Part shown: positions 33,101-42,800 of the stretch, piece by piece
How the letters are laid out: every line of letters starts with the position of its first letter
How positions within the stretch are numbered: position 1 is the first letter of the stretch
Made by a program: the position numbers and the translations under genes
NCBI GenBank assembly: GCA_015178975.1
Contig: WHVD01000024.1
Location: 744,001-808,000, forward strand
DNA: 64,000 nucleotides
Origin: Hysterangium stoloniferum
Lineage: Eukaryota; Basidiomycota; Agaricomycetes; Hysterangiales; Hysterangiaceae
Reading direction: 5' to 3'
The notes under the pieces: model-generated
The model's input: the letters and a program-made list of their open reading frames with translations, nothing else
Told to the model about the DNA's origin: nothing
Databases searched by the model: none

Positions 33101-33454
33101 AGATTCCCTGGAGTGAGTCGTGTCTACCACAGTGCTGACACTGCAGAGGGTGACATGGAGGCAGAAGTCTATCCTGTGGAATATTTAAATAGTCTCAACT
33201 TTGGTGGAATTTCACCAAGTAGACTTGAGATGAAGCCAGGAGTACCTTTAATGCTACTATGGAACATAGATCCACAGATGGGACTTTTCAATGGTACAAA
33301 ATTGCGACTACTGAAAATGGAAAATCATTTGCTTTTGGTGCAGATCTTAACTGGACCATGTGCTGGGGAAGAGGCATTTATTTCAAGGATTAAAATCATT
33401 ACAAATGATGATGAACTCCCTTTTAAACTTCATCGGGTTCAGTTTCCAGTATGA
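30113..33454 (+). CDS. Helitron Rep/helicase (HUH endonuclease fused to PIF1-like helicase)
   Basis: This 1113-codon ORF is the catalytic core. The first Met is internal, since the family sequence starts upstream in another frame. Rep part: HUH motif in GLPHMHCLIW (about residue 260) and the tyrosine region YLDARYVSAHES (about 423-434), which nick and join the single strand in rolling-circle transposition. Cysteine-rich pairs (HHPNAACMANGTCGKFFP) lie between. Helicase part: Walker A GPGGTGKS (about 749), Walker B IIWDE (about 826), WGGDFQQTLPVV (about 864), then the 2B-like region. It ends at TGA 33452, where the family has arginine (CGA); the last motifs follow in the same frame. It acts in the nucleus on the element's own ends. 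A host PIF1 is excluded by the fused Rep domain. Confidence 0.95.
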   Translation: MPGDGDTGQGDPRDIIVQRRGGPFHRLHEGQAICTPLHYVMLFPRGECGWSWDIPYANNNWQPQAAQQYEQAEEEDKSHKVTQCEYYAYRLFLRANEAKTIFYAQRLFQQYIVDAWAVTEQSRLKFLSENQPRIRAELYNQVVDAFSNDDINPNSIGQRVILPSSFTGGSRDMRQSLQNSFEIARKYGNASCFITMTANPNWEEVTRELLPGQTPADRPDLVSRVFSIKKAKMLKMITEGHIFGKTVAHIHVIEFQKWGLPHMHCLIWFEEQDKPRTPADVDSIISACFPDPETHPRLFNLVGQLMTHGPCSLHHPNAACMANGTCGKFFPKDWCEATIVNQVGYPFYLCPNNGRVYVTPKFTYDNRYVVPYSPILLLTFECHINVELVFTNRSMKYMHKYCYKGPDRTTMEVGKTPDEIKQYLDARYVSAHESVWRLMCNELHTQVPAVMALRVHLPGENTVIFDADQGPAEALQRAECAGTTLMAYFEANAKDLIGYNGRCARDTLYMDFPEYFTFVARTKSWKPRQSGFFIGQIHFVNAACGERFHLRTLLTVVQGATSFENLRTFQGETHPTFQQACVACGLLEDDRQWNMCLREASRIQPGLQLRRLFIIILTMSSPAQPQELWDEFKEFICDDLDWILRVTYNIDNAAPHTIYDFGLYQIDKILCYSGKSLALYPTMPQITENWDQFIGNCLIREQKNYNLDHEHASAQANLEKFNPEQQVAFDTIIKAVDEQQQGKMFFVNGPGGTGKSFVWNTLAYACHAKGYIVLCVTSSGIASMILKGGRTSHSMFAIPVPCEKNSSCHIKKCSEKAELMKQVRLIIWDEVPMQSRFICEAVDRTLRDVLDKDALPFGGIPVAWGGDFQQTLPVVQPASKEQIIGECIQKSQLWNHVKVLFLKKNMRVDQHDPHSDQFAQWLLDVGHGKDLPLDHIMDIPPHMICGPEMSDLIAEIYPDIHVDGDQRDWQDGDFLDRAILCPRNSDMEEINSELLNRFPGVSRVYHSADTAEGDMEAEVYPVEYLNSLNFGGISPSRLEMKPGVPLMLLWNIDPQMGLFNGTKLRLLKMENHLLLVQILTGPCAGEEAFISRIKIITNDDELPFKLHRVQFPV

Positions 33455-33658
33455 CTGGCATTTGCAATGACGATTAACAAGTCACAGGGACAATCTTTGA
33501 AATTAGTAGGATTAGATTTGAGAACGGCTGTGTTTGGACATGGGCAATTGTATGTGGGACTTTCAAGGGGAAGAAGTTGGAATAGGGTTAAAATATTATT
33601 AGAGAAGGAGTCAAAGAGAACTGCAAATATAGTGTACAAAGATGTATTATTAGATTGA
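33455..33658 (+). pseudogene. Helitron helicase C-terminal motifs beyond the nonsense codon
   Basis: In the same frame directly after TGA 33452-33454 comes [20 protein letters not shown] and [13 protein letters not shown], the helicase motifs V and VI of PIF1-like enzymes, ending at a natural stop near 33656. A single C-to-T change at a CpG explains the interruption, so the break is recent. Without these motifs the helicase should be inactive unless read through. Confidence 0.92.
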
Positions 33659-33887
33659 GAATTTGATATATTTTGATTGTTTTTTTCCTGACAATGATTG
33701 TATTAGATAATAAAGAGTTGTGGAGGTGGGGGGTTTGCATAGCAAAGTGGTGGGGTAGATCATTTTGATTATGATAAATACTTAAGAGTTGTCGACGCGG
33801 GGGGTTTTGGGGGGCTTCGCCCCCCAACAAGCTGGAGCCCGCAGCGAAGTTGTGGGGCTGGTCACAAAGTGACCACCCCGCAGCATA
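33659..33887 (+). repeat. Helitron 1 3' terminal region with two hairpins
   Basis: TTGGGGGGC-TTC-GCCCCCCAA (33807-33827) is a perfect 9-bp stem. GGTCAC-AAA-GTGACC (33860-33874), inside a further GGGG/CCCC pairing (33853-33879), ends about 13 bases before the start of Helitron 2. A short hairpin close to the 3' end is a known Helitron feature. The last bases (CCCGCAGCATAG) are not a clean CTRR. Confidence 0.6.
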
Positions 33888-34114
33888 GCAAGGGTTCCTA
33901 AGCTTGTCCAATCATATAAAGTACAGTTGTACGGTGGGTGGTGGGCACTTTTAGGCCTGTTTGCGAGGGCACGGAGCGTCCAAGTTTTTCCGGATCGGGC
34001 CCAGAAATCCTGATGAGGGCGAGCTGTCCCGGTGAGGGCGCATTAGTGCCCGAACTCTTTAATTAGTCAGTGTGGGTGCATTTCTGCACTCGCAGGAGTA
34101 TTTAATGGCACTGC

Positions 34115-34434
34115 GGGAGCTTTTGTGACAGCACGGGAGCTTTTGTGACAGCACGGGAGCTTTTGTGACAGCACGGGAGCTTTTGTGACAGCACGGGAGC
34201 TTTTGTGACAGCACGGGAGCTTTTGTGACAGCACGGGAGCTTTTGTGACAGCACGGGAGCTTTTGTGACAGCACGGGAGCTTTTGTGACAGCACGGGAGC
34301 TTTTGTGACAGCACGGGAGCTTTTGTGACAGCACGGGAGCTTTTGTGACAGCACAGGAGCTTTTGTGACAGCGCAGGAGCTTTTGTGACAGCGCGGGAGC
34401 TTTTGTGACAGTGTGGGAGCTTTTGTGGCGCCGC
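34115..34434 (+). repeat. 20-bp minisatellite, 16 units
   Basis: The unit GGGAGCTTTTGTGACAGCAC is repeated with exact 20-bp spacing. The first 13 units are nearly identical and the last three decay (GCGC, GTGT, GGCGCCGC). Outside it, looser GGAGTATTTT-like copies continue on both sides. Helitron 1 has only about five loose units at the same place (27000-27090). Confidence 0.97.
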
Positions 34435-35785
34435 AGGAGTATTTTGTAACGTGCGCGGAAGTATTTTCTAACGCGTGGAGGTATTTTATGTGACACTGTA
34501 ACGGCGTGGGAGCTTTTTCAAGGCCGTGGGAGCATTCTCTTGGCCAGCATGGGAACGCAGGAAGCCCGTGGTCAAGCCTCAAGGCTGCCACTCTTATCTC
34601 CCTTCCCCCTCTCACCCAGCTGTCTTTTCCTCAACATTGCCACCTGCAATTATTTCTCAAGATATTAAACCTTTGTCAAGGTCTGTTAACACTGTATTCA
34701 ATCCCATTTAATGTGGCTTTTTCTAATTAATAATTATTTATTATCAGGTTATCCTGCAGACAGAATCTGCCTCCCTTCTGGCCCTCTACTCTCTATATCA
34801 GAGGTGGCTCTTCTCTTGAGTATTTCTGGATTCCTGGGGCTATATCACAGGTGTGGTGAGTCTGTAGCTATTATTAATCAATTCTTGCTTTTGATTGATT
34901 AAATAATTTATTTGCAGTCAAATTGCCTTTTCCTGGCACCTCTTCTTATTCATAACTTTCCCATACACTGTTTGAAAGCTATCCTATAATTTCCAGGTAT
35001 GTTTTGGGCTTCCTTATGCTGTTTTAAATTATTTATACTTTATTCCTTACATTTTTGGGCTATTTTAAAGCCAATTATCCAGCTTATTTTTCTCTGACAC
35101 TCTCCACTGCTTTTGTGAGTGCTCCCTGTGAGTATAGGTAGAGTATTGAAGGTGAGTGATGTCTCTGCAATTAATTTCAAGCTTTTTGCTCAAGAATGAT
35201 TTATACATGGAAATTGACCTTCTATTCTGTAGCTTTTTAGGTTTATTGTTGTTTCTATTCCTCTTTGGAGATATAAAACACCTCCAGGTTAGTATTGATA
35301 GCTTCTCTCATATTGTTTTAAATTATTTATGCTTTATTTTCCACATTTTTGGACTATTTTAGACCTATTTGTCTGATTTCTTTTGCCCTAACACTTTCCA
35401 CTCCTTTTGTGAGTAGAGTGGAGTATTAAAGGTAGGTCCTATTCCTGTATTTAATTTCACCTTTCTTTGCTTAATGATTTTTCATAAAGTGGAATTAACT
35501 CCTATTTTGTGGCATTTTTTGCTCTTTTGCTATTTCTATTCCTCCAGGAGAATAGGAAGCTCCTCACGGTCTGTATTGATATCTTCTCTTATTCTGTGAA
35601 AATTGATTTATACTTTTTTTGATTTATTTTAGCCTAATTCAATTCAACCTATTCTCTCACTCCTCTCTTCCTCTCTGGAACAGATTTTCTGTGTCTGCTG
35701 CTGCTGCTTAGTTTTAGAGAAGCCATATAGCTCTCTTTGTCATATTGCACTGGCTTTTTGCTCTTGAGTAGATCACTCCACTATT

Positions 35786-37230
35786 ATGGATCGAACATCT
35801 GGCGTGATCGGGCAGAGGAGCGAAGGCAGCATAGGGCACAATTGCAAATGACATCACCATCTGATCGTCATTGGCGTTTAGCTGTGAATTCTAATATACC
35901 ACCTCCTCTTCAATCATTCCGAGATCTCCATCTTCCTGTTGGTAGAGGTCAATCTGATAATCCGTTTTTGGTTGCTCAGCCAGGTGGCTCTACTGCAAGT
36001 GGCTCTACTGCAAGTGGCTCTGCTGCAAGTGGCTCTGCCACAAGTGGCTCTGCCACAAGTGGCTCTGCCACAAGTGGCTCTGCCACAAGTGGCTCTGCCA
36101 CAAGTGGCTCTGCCACAAGTGGCTCTGCCACAAGTGGCTCTGCCACAAGTGGCTCTGCCACAAGTGGCTCTGCTGCAAGTGGCTCTGCCACAGTTGGCTC
36201 TGATGCGGTGGATCTTTTGTATAGGCAGTATGCAGATTTGCCACCAATACAGCCTCTTAGGTGGGGTCGTGGACGAGGAAATAAAGCTGCTAAAATTGTC
36301 CAATATGCACCACTGCACCATGGTCATCCACCTGTTAATGCTATGCCACAACTCCAGGCACAGGGACCCATTTTGCAGTTAGCCCCACCACAGCATTACC
36401 ATCCACCTAGAAATCCAGCTGTACAACTACCACCACCACAACATCATTATCCACCTGGAAATCCAGTTCCACAACAACAACAACAACAACCTATTGTGCA
36501 GTGGGCACCACCACAGCTTCACCAACTACCTGGAAATCCAGTTCCACAACAATAACCTCAACCTATTTTGCAGTGGGCACCACCACACCATCCACCTGGA
36601 AATCCAGTTCCACAACAACAACAACAACTACCTATTTTGCAGTGGGCACCACCACAGCTTCACCATCCACATGAAAATCCAGCTCCACAACTGCATTATG
36701 GTCATCTACCTATTAATCCCATTCCACAACTCCAGGTACAGGTACCCATTTTGCAATTAGCACCACTACAGCATCATCATCTACCTGGAAATCCAGCTCC
36801 CCAACAGCAACAACAGCAACAGTTAGCACCACCTCCTGTCATTCCCCCACCTCCTGCCATTCCCCCATGTCAGGCACAAGTACCCATTTTGCAGTTAGCA
36901 CCACTACAGCTTCACCATCCACCTGGAAATCCAGCTCCACAACAGCAACAACCACTACAGTTACCACCACCTCCTGCTATTCCCCCACCTCCTGCCATGG
37001 CCCCCCCACCTCCTGTCATTCCACAGCCTGCAGCCATGCCTCCACCTCCACCTCTCATTCCACAATTGCCCATTGGACGGCAACCTGTGGTGGAAGACAG
37101 GTTTCCAAGACATAATTTGGGACGTATGGATATACAGTGTTCAGACTGTGGAGCTTTACATTGGATGGATGAGCGTATCTCAAATAGCTCTAAAACACAT
37201 CCATTTCCTTCTTCCTCTGTCCTGCGCTGA
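35786..37230 (+). pseudogene. Helitron 2 N-terminal Pro/Gln-rich protein, truncated
   Basis: It is homologous to 28111-29600: RAEERRQHRAQLQMTSPSD and LAVNSNIPPPLQSFRDLHLP, then a GSATS repeat, LRWGRGRGNKAAK, and PGNPVPQQ, PAIPPPPA and LQLAPP repeats. A TAA at 36553 interrupts it (CAA in the repeat context), and the frame resumes in 36568-37230. The zinc-finger start QCSDCGALHWMDE is present, but the CCKQGK half is replaced by repeat DNA. The start at an in-frame ATG near 35786 is by homology; the reading frame is also open further upstream (35737). Confidence 0.75.
35986..36195 (+). repeat. 15-bp in-frame repeat, 14 units (Gly-Ser-Ala-Thr-Ser)
   Basis: GGCTCTGCCACAAGT is repeated 14 times, coding GSATS. 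Helitron 1 has four diverged units at 28313-28372. The core units are identical, so the growth is recent. Confidence 0.96.
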
Positions 37231-38940
37231 TTTGCCTCCCTCCTCTCTCTTTCCTCCAGCCGGTGCGCGTTCCATTTCCCTCTCTCTGTCCTCCTCTGAT
37301 TGTCCCCCTCTCTTTCCTCCAGCCGGTGTGCGTTCCCTTTCCCTCTATCTGTCCTCTTCTGATCGGCCCCCTCTCTTTCCTCCAGCCGGTGCGTGTACTG
37401 CTCCTTCTCCCTCTGTCCTCCTCTCTCTTTCCTCCAGCTGGTGCATGTACCGTTTCCTCCTCCCTTTGTCCTCCTCTCATCGGCCTCCTCTCTCTTTCCT
37501 CCAGGGGGTGTGTGTACCGTTTCCTTCTCTCTTCATCCCCCTCTAATTGGCCTCCTCTCTTTCCTCCAGCCGGTGTGTGTACTGTTTCTTTCTCCCTTTG
37601 TCCTCCTCTGATTGGCCTCCTCTCTTTCCTCCAGCCAGTGGTGTACCCTGTCCTTCTCTCTTCTTCCTCCTCTGATCGGCTTCCTCAACAGCGCGCACAC
37701 ACACTTGGGCCAAATGGGCACAGCGCTTTGCGTGTAAGCGTGAACAGGCACGGTGCACCCACTCTCATCTACGGCGCACCCACTCCCATCCACAGGCACA
37801 TGCCTGCCTGCCAACTCGGGCACAAACGGGCATGCCGCGTCGTTTGCCAACACGCACACACCCACTCGAGCACAAACGGGCACAGCGCGTTGCGTTTGCC
37901 GACGCGCGCACACGCTGTCCCCTATTGGGCGTGCGTTGCATTTGACCGCCGCACCTGTTCCCAGTGTGCTGTACCCGATTGGGCATGCACCCTGCTCTGA
38001 TCGGCCCCTCCAGTTGGTGCGTGTCCCCTTTCCTTCTCTCTTCATCCTTCTCTGATCGACCTCCTCTCTTTCCTTCAGGATTTGTGTCCCCATTCCTGCT
38101 CTCTTCGCCCCTCTGTCTTTCCTCCAGATGGTGCATATACCCTTTCCTTCTCTCTTCGTCCTGCCCTGATTAGGCCCCTCTCTCTTTGATCCAGCCGCTG
38201 CGTCTACCTTCTTCCTCTGTCCTGCTCTCCCTCCGTCCTTCGCTGATTTACCTCCTGTTTCTTTCCTCCAGCCAGTGCGTGTGGCATGTCGTGGGCTGGT
38301 GGGGTCTGCGGGTGTTGCCACACGCGCACTCACGCACCACCTCACTCACGTCCCGCAACTGGGCGTGTTACCTCAAGAATGCGTGCACGCGAACGCGCCC
38401 ATTCGTGTGCAGGTGTTGCCATACGCGCACTCATGCACTTCACTAACGTCGCGCAACTGGGCACGTTACCTCACGAACTCGCCCATTTGTGAGCGTGTGG
38501 GGGTGCGCGGGTGTCTCTTTGTCCTCTGATCAGCCTCCCCTCTTTCCTCCAGCCAGTGCATGTACTGCTCCTTCTCTTTTCACCCCTCTCTTTCCTCCAG
38601 CTGGTGTGTGTACTGTTTCCTCCTCCCTTCGTCCACCTCTAATTGGCCTCCTCTTTCCTCCAGCCGGTGCGTGTACCCTTTCCCTCTCCCTTTGTCCCCC
38701 TCTCTCTTTCCTCCAAGACAAGAGGTGCGTCTACCATTTCCTTCTCTCTTCATCCTCCTCTCTCTTTTCTCCAGGAGTTGCGTGTACCCTTTCCTCCTCC
38801 CTCCGTCCTGCTCTCTCTTTTCTCCAGGAGGTGCGTGTACCCTTTCCTCCTCCCTCCGTCCTGCTCTGATCGGCCCTCTCTCTCTTCCCTCCAGGTGGTT
38901 TGTGTCCCCTTTCCTTCTCTCTTTGTCCTCCTCTGATCAC
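37225..38940 (+). repeat. Pyrimidine-rich minisatellite (about 57-60 bp unit) with GC-rich inserts
   Basis: A unit like CCTCTCTTTCCTCCAG + CCGGTGCGTGTACC + TTTCCTTCTC + TTCGTCCTCCTCTGATCGG repeats imperfectly over 37225-37690, 38000-38280 and 38520-38940. Two GC-rich inserts (37690-38000 and 38280-38520) have their own short repeats (ACGGGCACAGCGC, CGCGCACAC, CACGTCGCGCAAC). Long ORFs in several frames, such as one of 245 codons, result from the lack of stops and are not genes. Each unit has a polypyrimidine-CAG followed closely by GTGCGT, so it looks like a 3' and a 5' splice site. Confidence 0.85.
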
Positions 38941-38944
38941 AGCA

Positions 38945-39090
38945 ATCCTAAAATAAAAATACAATGCAATAAAATGAAAATAAAATGCAGTAAATTAAAG
39001 TGAAATTCAATAAATTAGAATAAAATACAATAAATCAAAATAAAATGCATGAATCTAAATGAAATCAGTAAATCAAAATAAATAAATCAG
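38945..39090 (+). repeat. A-rich short tandem repeat (AATAAAAT-type)
   Basis: AATAAAAT, CAATAAATC and AAATGCAGTAA recur with loose 15-17 bp periodicity directly after the pyrimidine-rich array. Confidence 0.75.
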
Positions 39091-39469
39091 CTGGCTTCAA
39101 TGTATGTATTGTGCCCTCACATGAACTGTTAGGGTGCTCCAGTATTTCAAACAAAGTGGATAGTATGATAAAGACTAAAGACAACACTTACCTCAGTTGA
39201 CCAGAGGGCCAAAAATACTAAGAGTTGTAGAGTAAAGAGTATTAAGAGAAAAGTAAAGAGGACTTAAACAAGAGGAGGGTAAGCCAGGTTGAGTTTCAAA
39301 CTAGGGAATTGTAGCATACATGGAAAGAGCTTTATACTACAGTGGAATGGATGATCGGAGGGCCAATTGGTGAAGTGAGAGTCATGACAGAATCAAAAGA
39401 AGTATTGGAAGGAACAAGAAACAAGCTAGAACTAAATATGATGTAGCAAAAGTACTCTAAAAGGTGTGA
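39091..39469. other. Unassigned DNA between the array and the gypsy fragment
   Basis: No ORF and no match in the window. It could belong to the element that supplied the gypsy fragment, but nothing shows this. Confidence 0.3.
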
Positions 39470-39841
39470 GGTGCCAACTTGTCATGGGCATCATAATTGA
39501 GCTCTGGTCCAGTAAAAGTCTGGGAGAGAAAAGTGACTGGGTGAATTTCTCCATCAGAGTCCTGGATAGACAAAATAGCACCCAACACATAATCTGAGGT
39601 ATCCATTTCAACAGTGAGTGAGAGGCCCAGTTTCCAATGTGAAAGGATAGGAGCTGCAGAAAAAGAATCTTTTAAAATATTGAAAGTGGCATGATACCTA
39701 TCATTGAAATTCTACAGAGCATTCTTATGAATGAAAAAAGTAAGGGGAACCATGATTTCAGAATATTTGCAGATAAACTGACAGTAAAAATTGGAAAATT
39801 TGAGGAAAGATTGTATGTATGTCTTTACCTTTTCAGGGTTC
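39470..39841 (-). mobile_element. Ty3/gypsy reverse transcriptase/RNase H fragment
   Basis: Minus-strand readings include APILSHWKLGLSLTVEMD, SDYVLGAILSIQDSDGEIHP and FTGPELNYDAHDK, the RT end and RNase H start of chromovirus-like fungal gypsy elements. It is a fossil with a few breaks and no LTR, and an isolated piece. It ends exactly where the right arm of the inverted duplication starts (39842). Confidence 0.85.
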
Positions 39842-42800
39842 AGGTGGAGGAATAGCTGGGGGTAGGCTCAACTGTAGCTGTTGCTGTGCATTTGCTGCTG
39901 GAAAAACAGGTGGATGGTGATGTGGTGGTGCTAGCTGCAACATGGGTACCTGTTGTTGTGGAACTGGATTTCCAGGTGGATGGTGAAGCTGTGGTGGTGC
40001 CCACTGTACAATAGGTGGTTGTTGTTGTTGCTGTGGAACTGGATTTCCAGGTGGATGATGAAGCTGTGGTGGTGCCTACTGTACAATAGGTGGTTGTTGT
40101 TGTTGTGGAACTGGATTTCCACCTGGATGGTTATGCTGTGGTGGTGCTAACTGTAAAATGGGTACCTGTACCTGAGGATGTGGAATAGCATTAATATGTT
40201 GCTGCTGTGGAACTGGATTTCCAGGTGGATGGTGAAGCTGTGGTGGTGCCCACTGCAAAATCGGTGGTTGTTGTTGTTGTGGAGCTGGATGGTGATTCTG
40301 TAGTGGTGCTAACTGTAAAATGGGTAGCTGTGCCTGGACTTGTGGAACTGCATTAAATGATGCATGACTATGTTGTAGTGGAGCCGATGAATGACTTTGC
40401 TGTACTGGTGCAGGTACATTTCCTGGTTGATTTCCTGGTTGATGACCATGCTGTGGATGTGGTGCTGATTGTAAAATCGGTGGCTGTAGTTGTTGAGCAG
40501 GTTGGTCTAATGGTGGTAAAGCATTATACTGAGCATACAGAGCAGCTACTGCAGCAGAGCCAATTGCAGGCTGGACAGCTTCAATTGGTTGCTGCAGTTG
40601 ACCAGCTACATTGCCTTGTGTACAAGCTGGTGCCTGTGGCTGAACAGGTACATTTGCTGGTTGATGATCCTGCTGTATATGTGCAGCTGCATTTCCTTGT
40701 CCATGACCCCGTCCCCACCTAATAGGTTTTTTTAATGGTGGCAAAGCCAAATACTGCCTTTGCAAGGCAGCCACTGCATCAGAACCAACTATAGCAGAGC
40801 CACATGTAGCAGAGCCACTTGCAGCAGAGCCACTTGCAGCAGAGCCACCTGGCTGAGCAACCAAAAATGGATTGTCAGATTGACCTCTACTAACAGGAAG
40901 ATGAAGATCTCGGAATGGTTGAGCAGGAGGTGGTATATTAGAATTCACAGCTAAACGCCGATGACGATCAGATGGAGATGTCATTTGCAATTGTGCCCTA
41001 TGCTGCCTTCGCTCCTCCTCTCGATCACGCTCAGGTGTTTGATCCATAATGATATAGCAATCACAGTAGCAGCAGCAGAGACAGAAACCCTGCAAGAGAG
41101 GGGGAAGAGAGGAGGGACAGAGAGTTGGAGTGAATTAGGCTAAAATAAGCCAAAGGAAATTACAGGAAAAGGACTCACTTTCAATACTCCACTTATACTT
41201 ATAGAAAGTGGTCACAAAGGCTGTAGAGAATGCCAGGGAAAAGAAATTCAGACAAATAGGTGTAAAATAGCCCAAGAATGCGAAGATTAATGCATAAATA
41301 ATTTTTAACAAAATGAGGCAAGGTACCAATACTAACCTGGAGGTATGAGCAAGAATAGAAACAGAAATCAAGGCAAAAAGACACAGAATAGAGAGTCAAT
41401 TTCACTGTATAAATAATATTTGAGCAAAAAAAGCTAAGGTTAATTACAGGGACAGGACTCACCTTCAATACTCCACTTATACTCACAGAGAGGACTCAAA
41501 AAAGAGTCCAAGGGAAAAGAAATTGAGACAAATAGGTCTAAAATAGGCCAAAATTGGGAAAAATAATGCATAAATATATTAACACAGCATGAGAAAGCCC
41601 AAAACATACCTGATATTATGGAATAGTCTTCAGACTGTGTTTATGAATGAGAACAACACCCAGGAAAGGGTGATTCCACTGCAAATAAATTATTTAATCA
41701 TTTAAAAAAGCGAAAATTAATTAATAATTGGTAGGACCTCACCACACCTTTTATATTGCCTGAGGACTTGGGAAATGCTTCAAAGAAGATAAATGTTCAA
41801 TACGGGGGGGCCAGGGCCAGTGGATAGCCAGACTATACCTGCAGAATAATATATTTAATTATTAAAAAAGCGAAATTTAATAGAATTAAATAGAAGCTTC
41901 AGCACACCTTGGTATGGGTCCAAATCCCTTGAAAAATATTCCAAAGAACAGCCCCTCACAATTTAAGGAGGACAAAGCCAGGGGAGGGAGAGGGGAAGGG
42001 AGAAGGTGTGGCAGCCTCAAGGCTTTACAGTGGGCTTCCGGGCCTCCCGTGGCTATGGCTGAAAATGTTCCCACGCATCACCAATGTCACAGAATGCTCC
42101 CGTGGCGCGAAAATACTCCCGCAGTGGGACAAATGCTCCCGGATTTGCTCCCGTGCTGAGGTAATAAGAGACTTTGGGCATCAGCTTAGTCACACACTCC
42201 CACGCAGAGGGTTCGGGTGCTCCGCGCCCTCACGAAGACAGCCTGCAGCGCCTAAGAACGCCCACGGACCCACCATGCTCCTTTCACTTATTTGATATAT
42301 GGACAAGTCTGGGAACCCTTGCTACAAGTTATGTAAATACTTGCTAATACTTTTGTTATTAATTTGTTTTTTAAAGGCTAAACTGTAGTTATTTCCTAGT
42401 GAAATATGTGATATATAATTGGCAATTTTTTGTTCCATGGCTTTCTTAGTGGGGTGAAATCACCTGTATATTCTGGGTATATTGAATCAAGTAGAAATTT
42501 ATTCAGATTGACAGATCCATTCTAAAGTAATACATATGCATGGAATGGACTATCTAAAGGTATCAATTTTTTAAAAGTATTAGTATTTCAAACTACTATT
42601 TTTTTTATTGTCTACTCATGTCCGGAAAGATTATTTAGTTTGTAATGTACAAGAGAGTTTAAAACTTTCAAAAAGTTTTAAAAACCAAATTATGTTTGAA
42701 TCATATCCCAGATGTTTAAATAACCCTTAGAGTATATTAGAATTTGGTATACTTAATAGTTTTCAGATATCCTCCTAGCAAGTCTTCCAGCAATAACTCT

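Larger units (their letters stand above)
26836..33887 (+). mobile_element. Helitron 1 (rolling-circle transposon), nearly full length, decayed
   Basis: It has a GC-rich 5' leader starting TAGCAAGGGTTCC, an AT-rich intron-like leader, a Pro/Gln-rich zinc-finger protein region and a fused Rep (HUH) plus PIF1-type helicase. At the right end are two hairpins (33807-33827 and 33853-33879) just before a second copy of the TAGCAAGGGTTCC leader at 33887. The ends are set by homology between the two neighbouring elements; I could not pin down the canonical TC start and CTRR end. Coding breaks: nonsense codons at 28148 (this arm only), 29081 and 33452, plus about three frame changes between 29620 and 30113. 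The first 2.5 kb is duplicated in the right arm. Confidence 0.88.
33888..37200 (+). mobile_element. Helitron 2, truncated, head-to-tail behind Helitron 1
   Basis: The leader repeats that of Helitron 1 (AGCAAGGGTTCC, GAGGGC, GCGGAGC; AAGCC...AAGGCTGCCA at 34560-34590), then the 282-bp leader duplication and a homologous Pro/Gln-rich protein. It ends right after the zinc-finger half CSDCGALHWMDE at about 37170, where a pyrimidine-rich minisatellite takes over. There is no Rep or helicase, so it could not move without help. Three internal repeats are longer than in Helitron 1: the 20-bp array, the 15-bp GS repeat, and the PQQ repeats. Confidence 0.8.

Noticed and set aside
30113-33454. Host PIF1 helicase
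   Set aside because: The helicase is fused to a Rep/HUH domain with the Helitron-specific tyrosine region, so it belongs to the transposon.
34115-34434. CRISPR-like look of the 20-bp array
   Set aside because: Units abut without spacers, the surroundings are a fungal Helitron leader, and no cas genes are present.
37190-38960. Several ORFs of 70-270 codons on both strands
   Set aside because: They follow the pyrimidine-rich minisatellite, overlap in opposite directions and show no domain.
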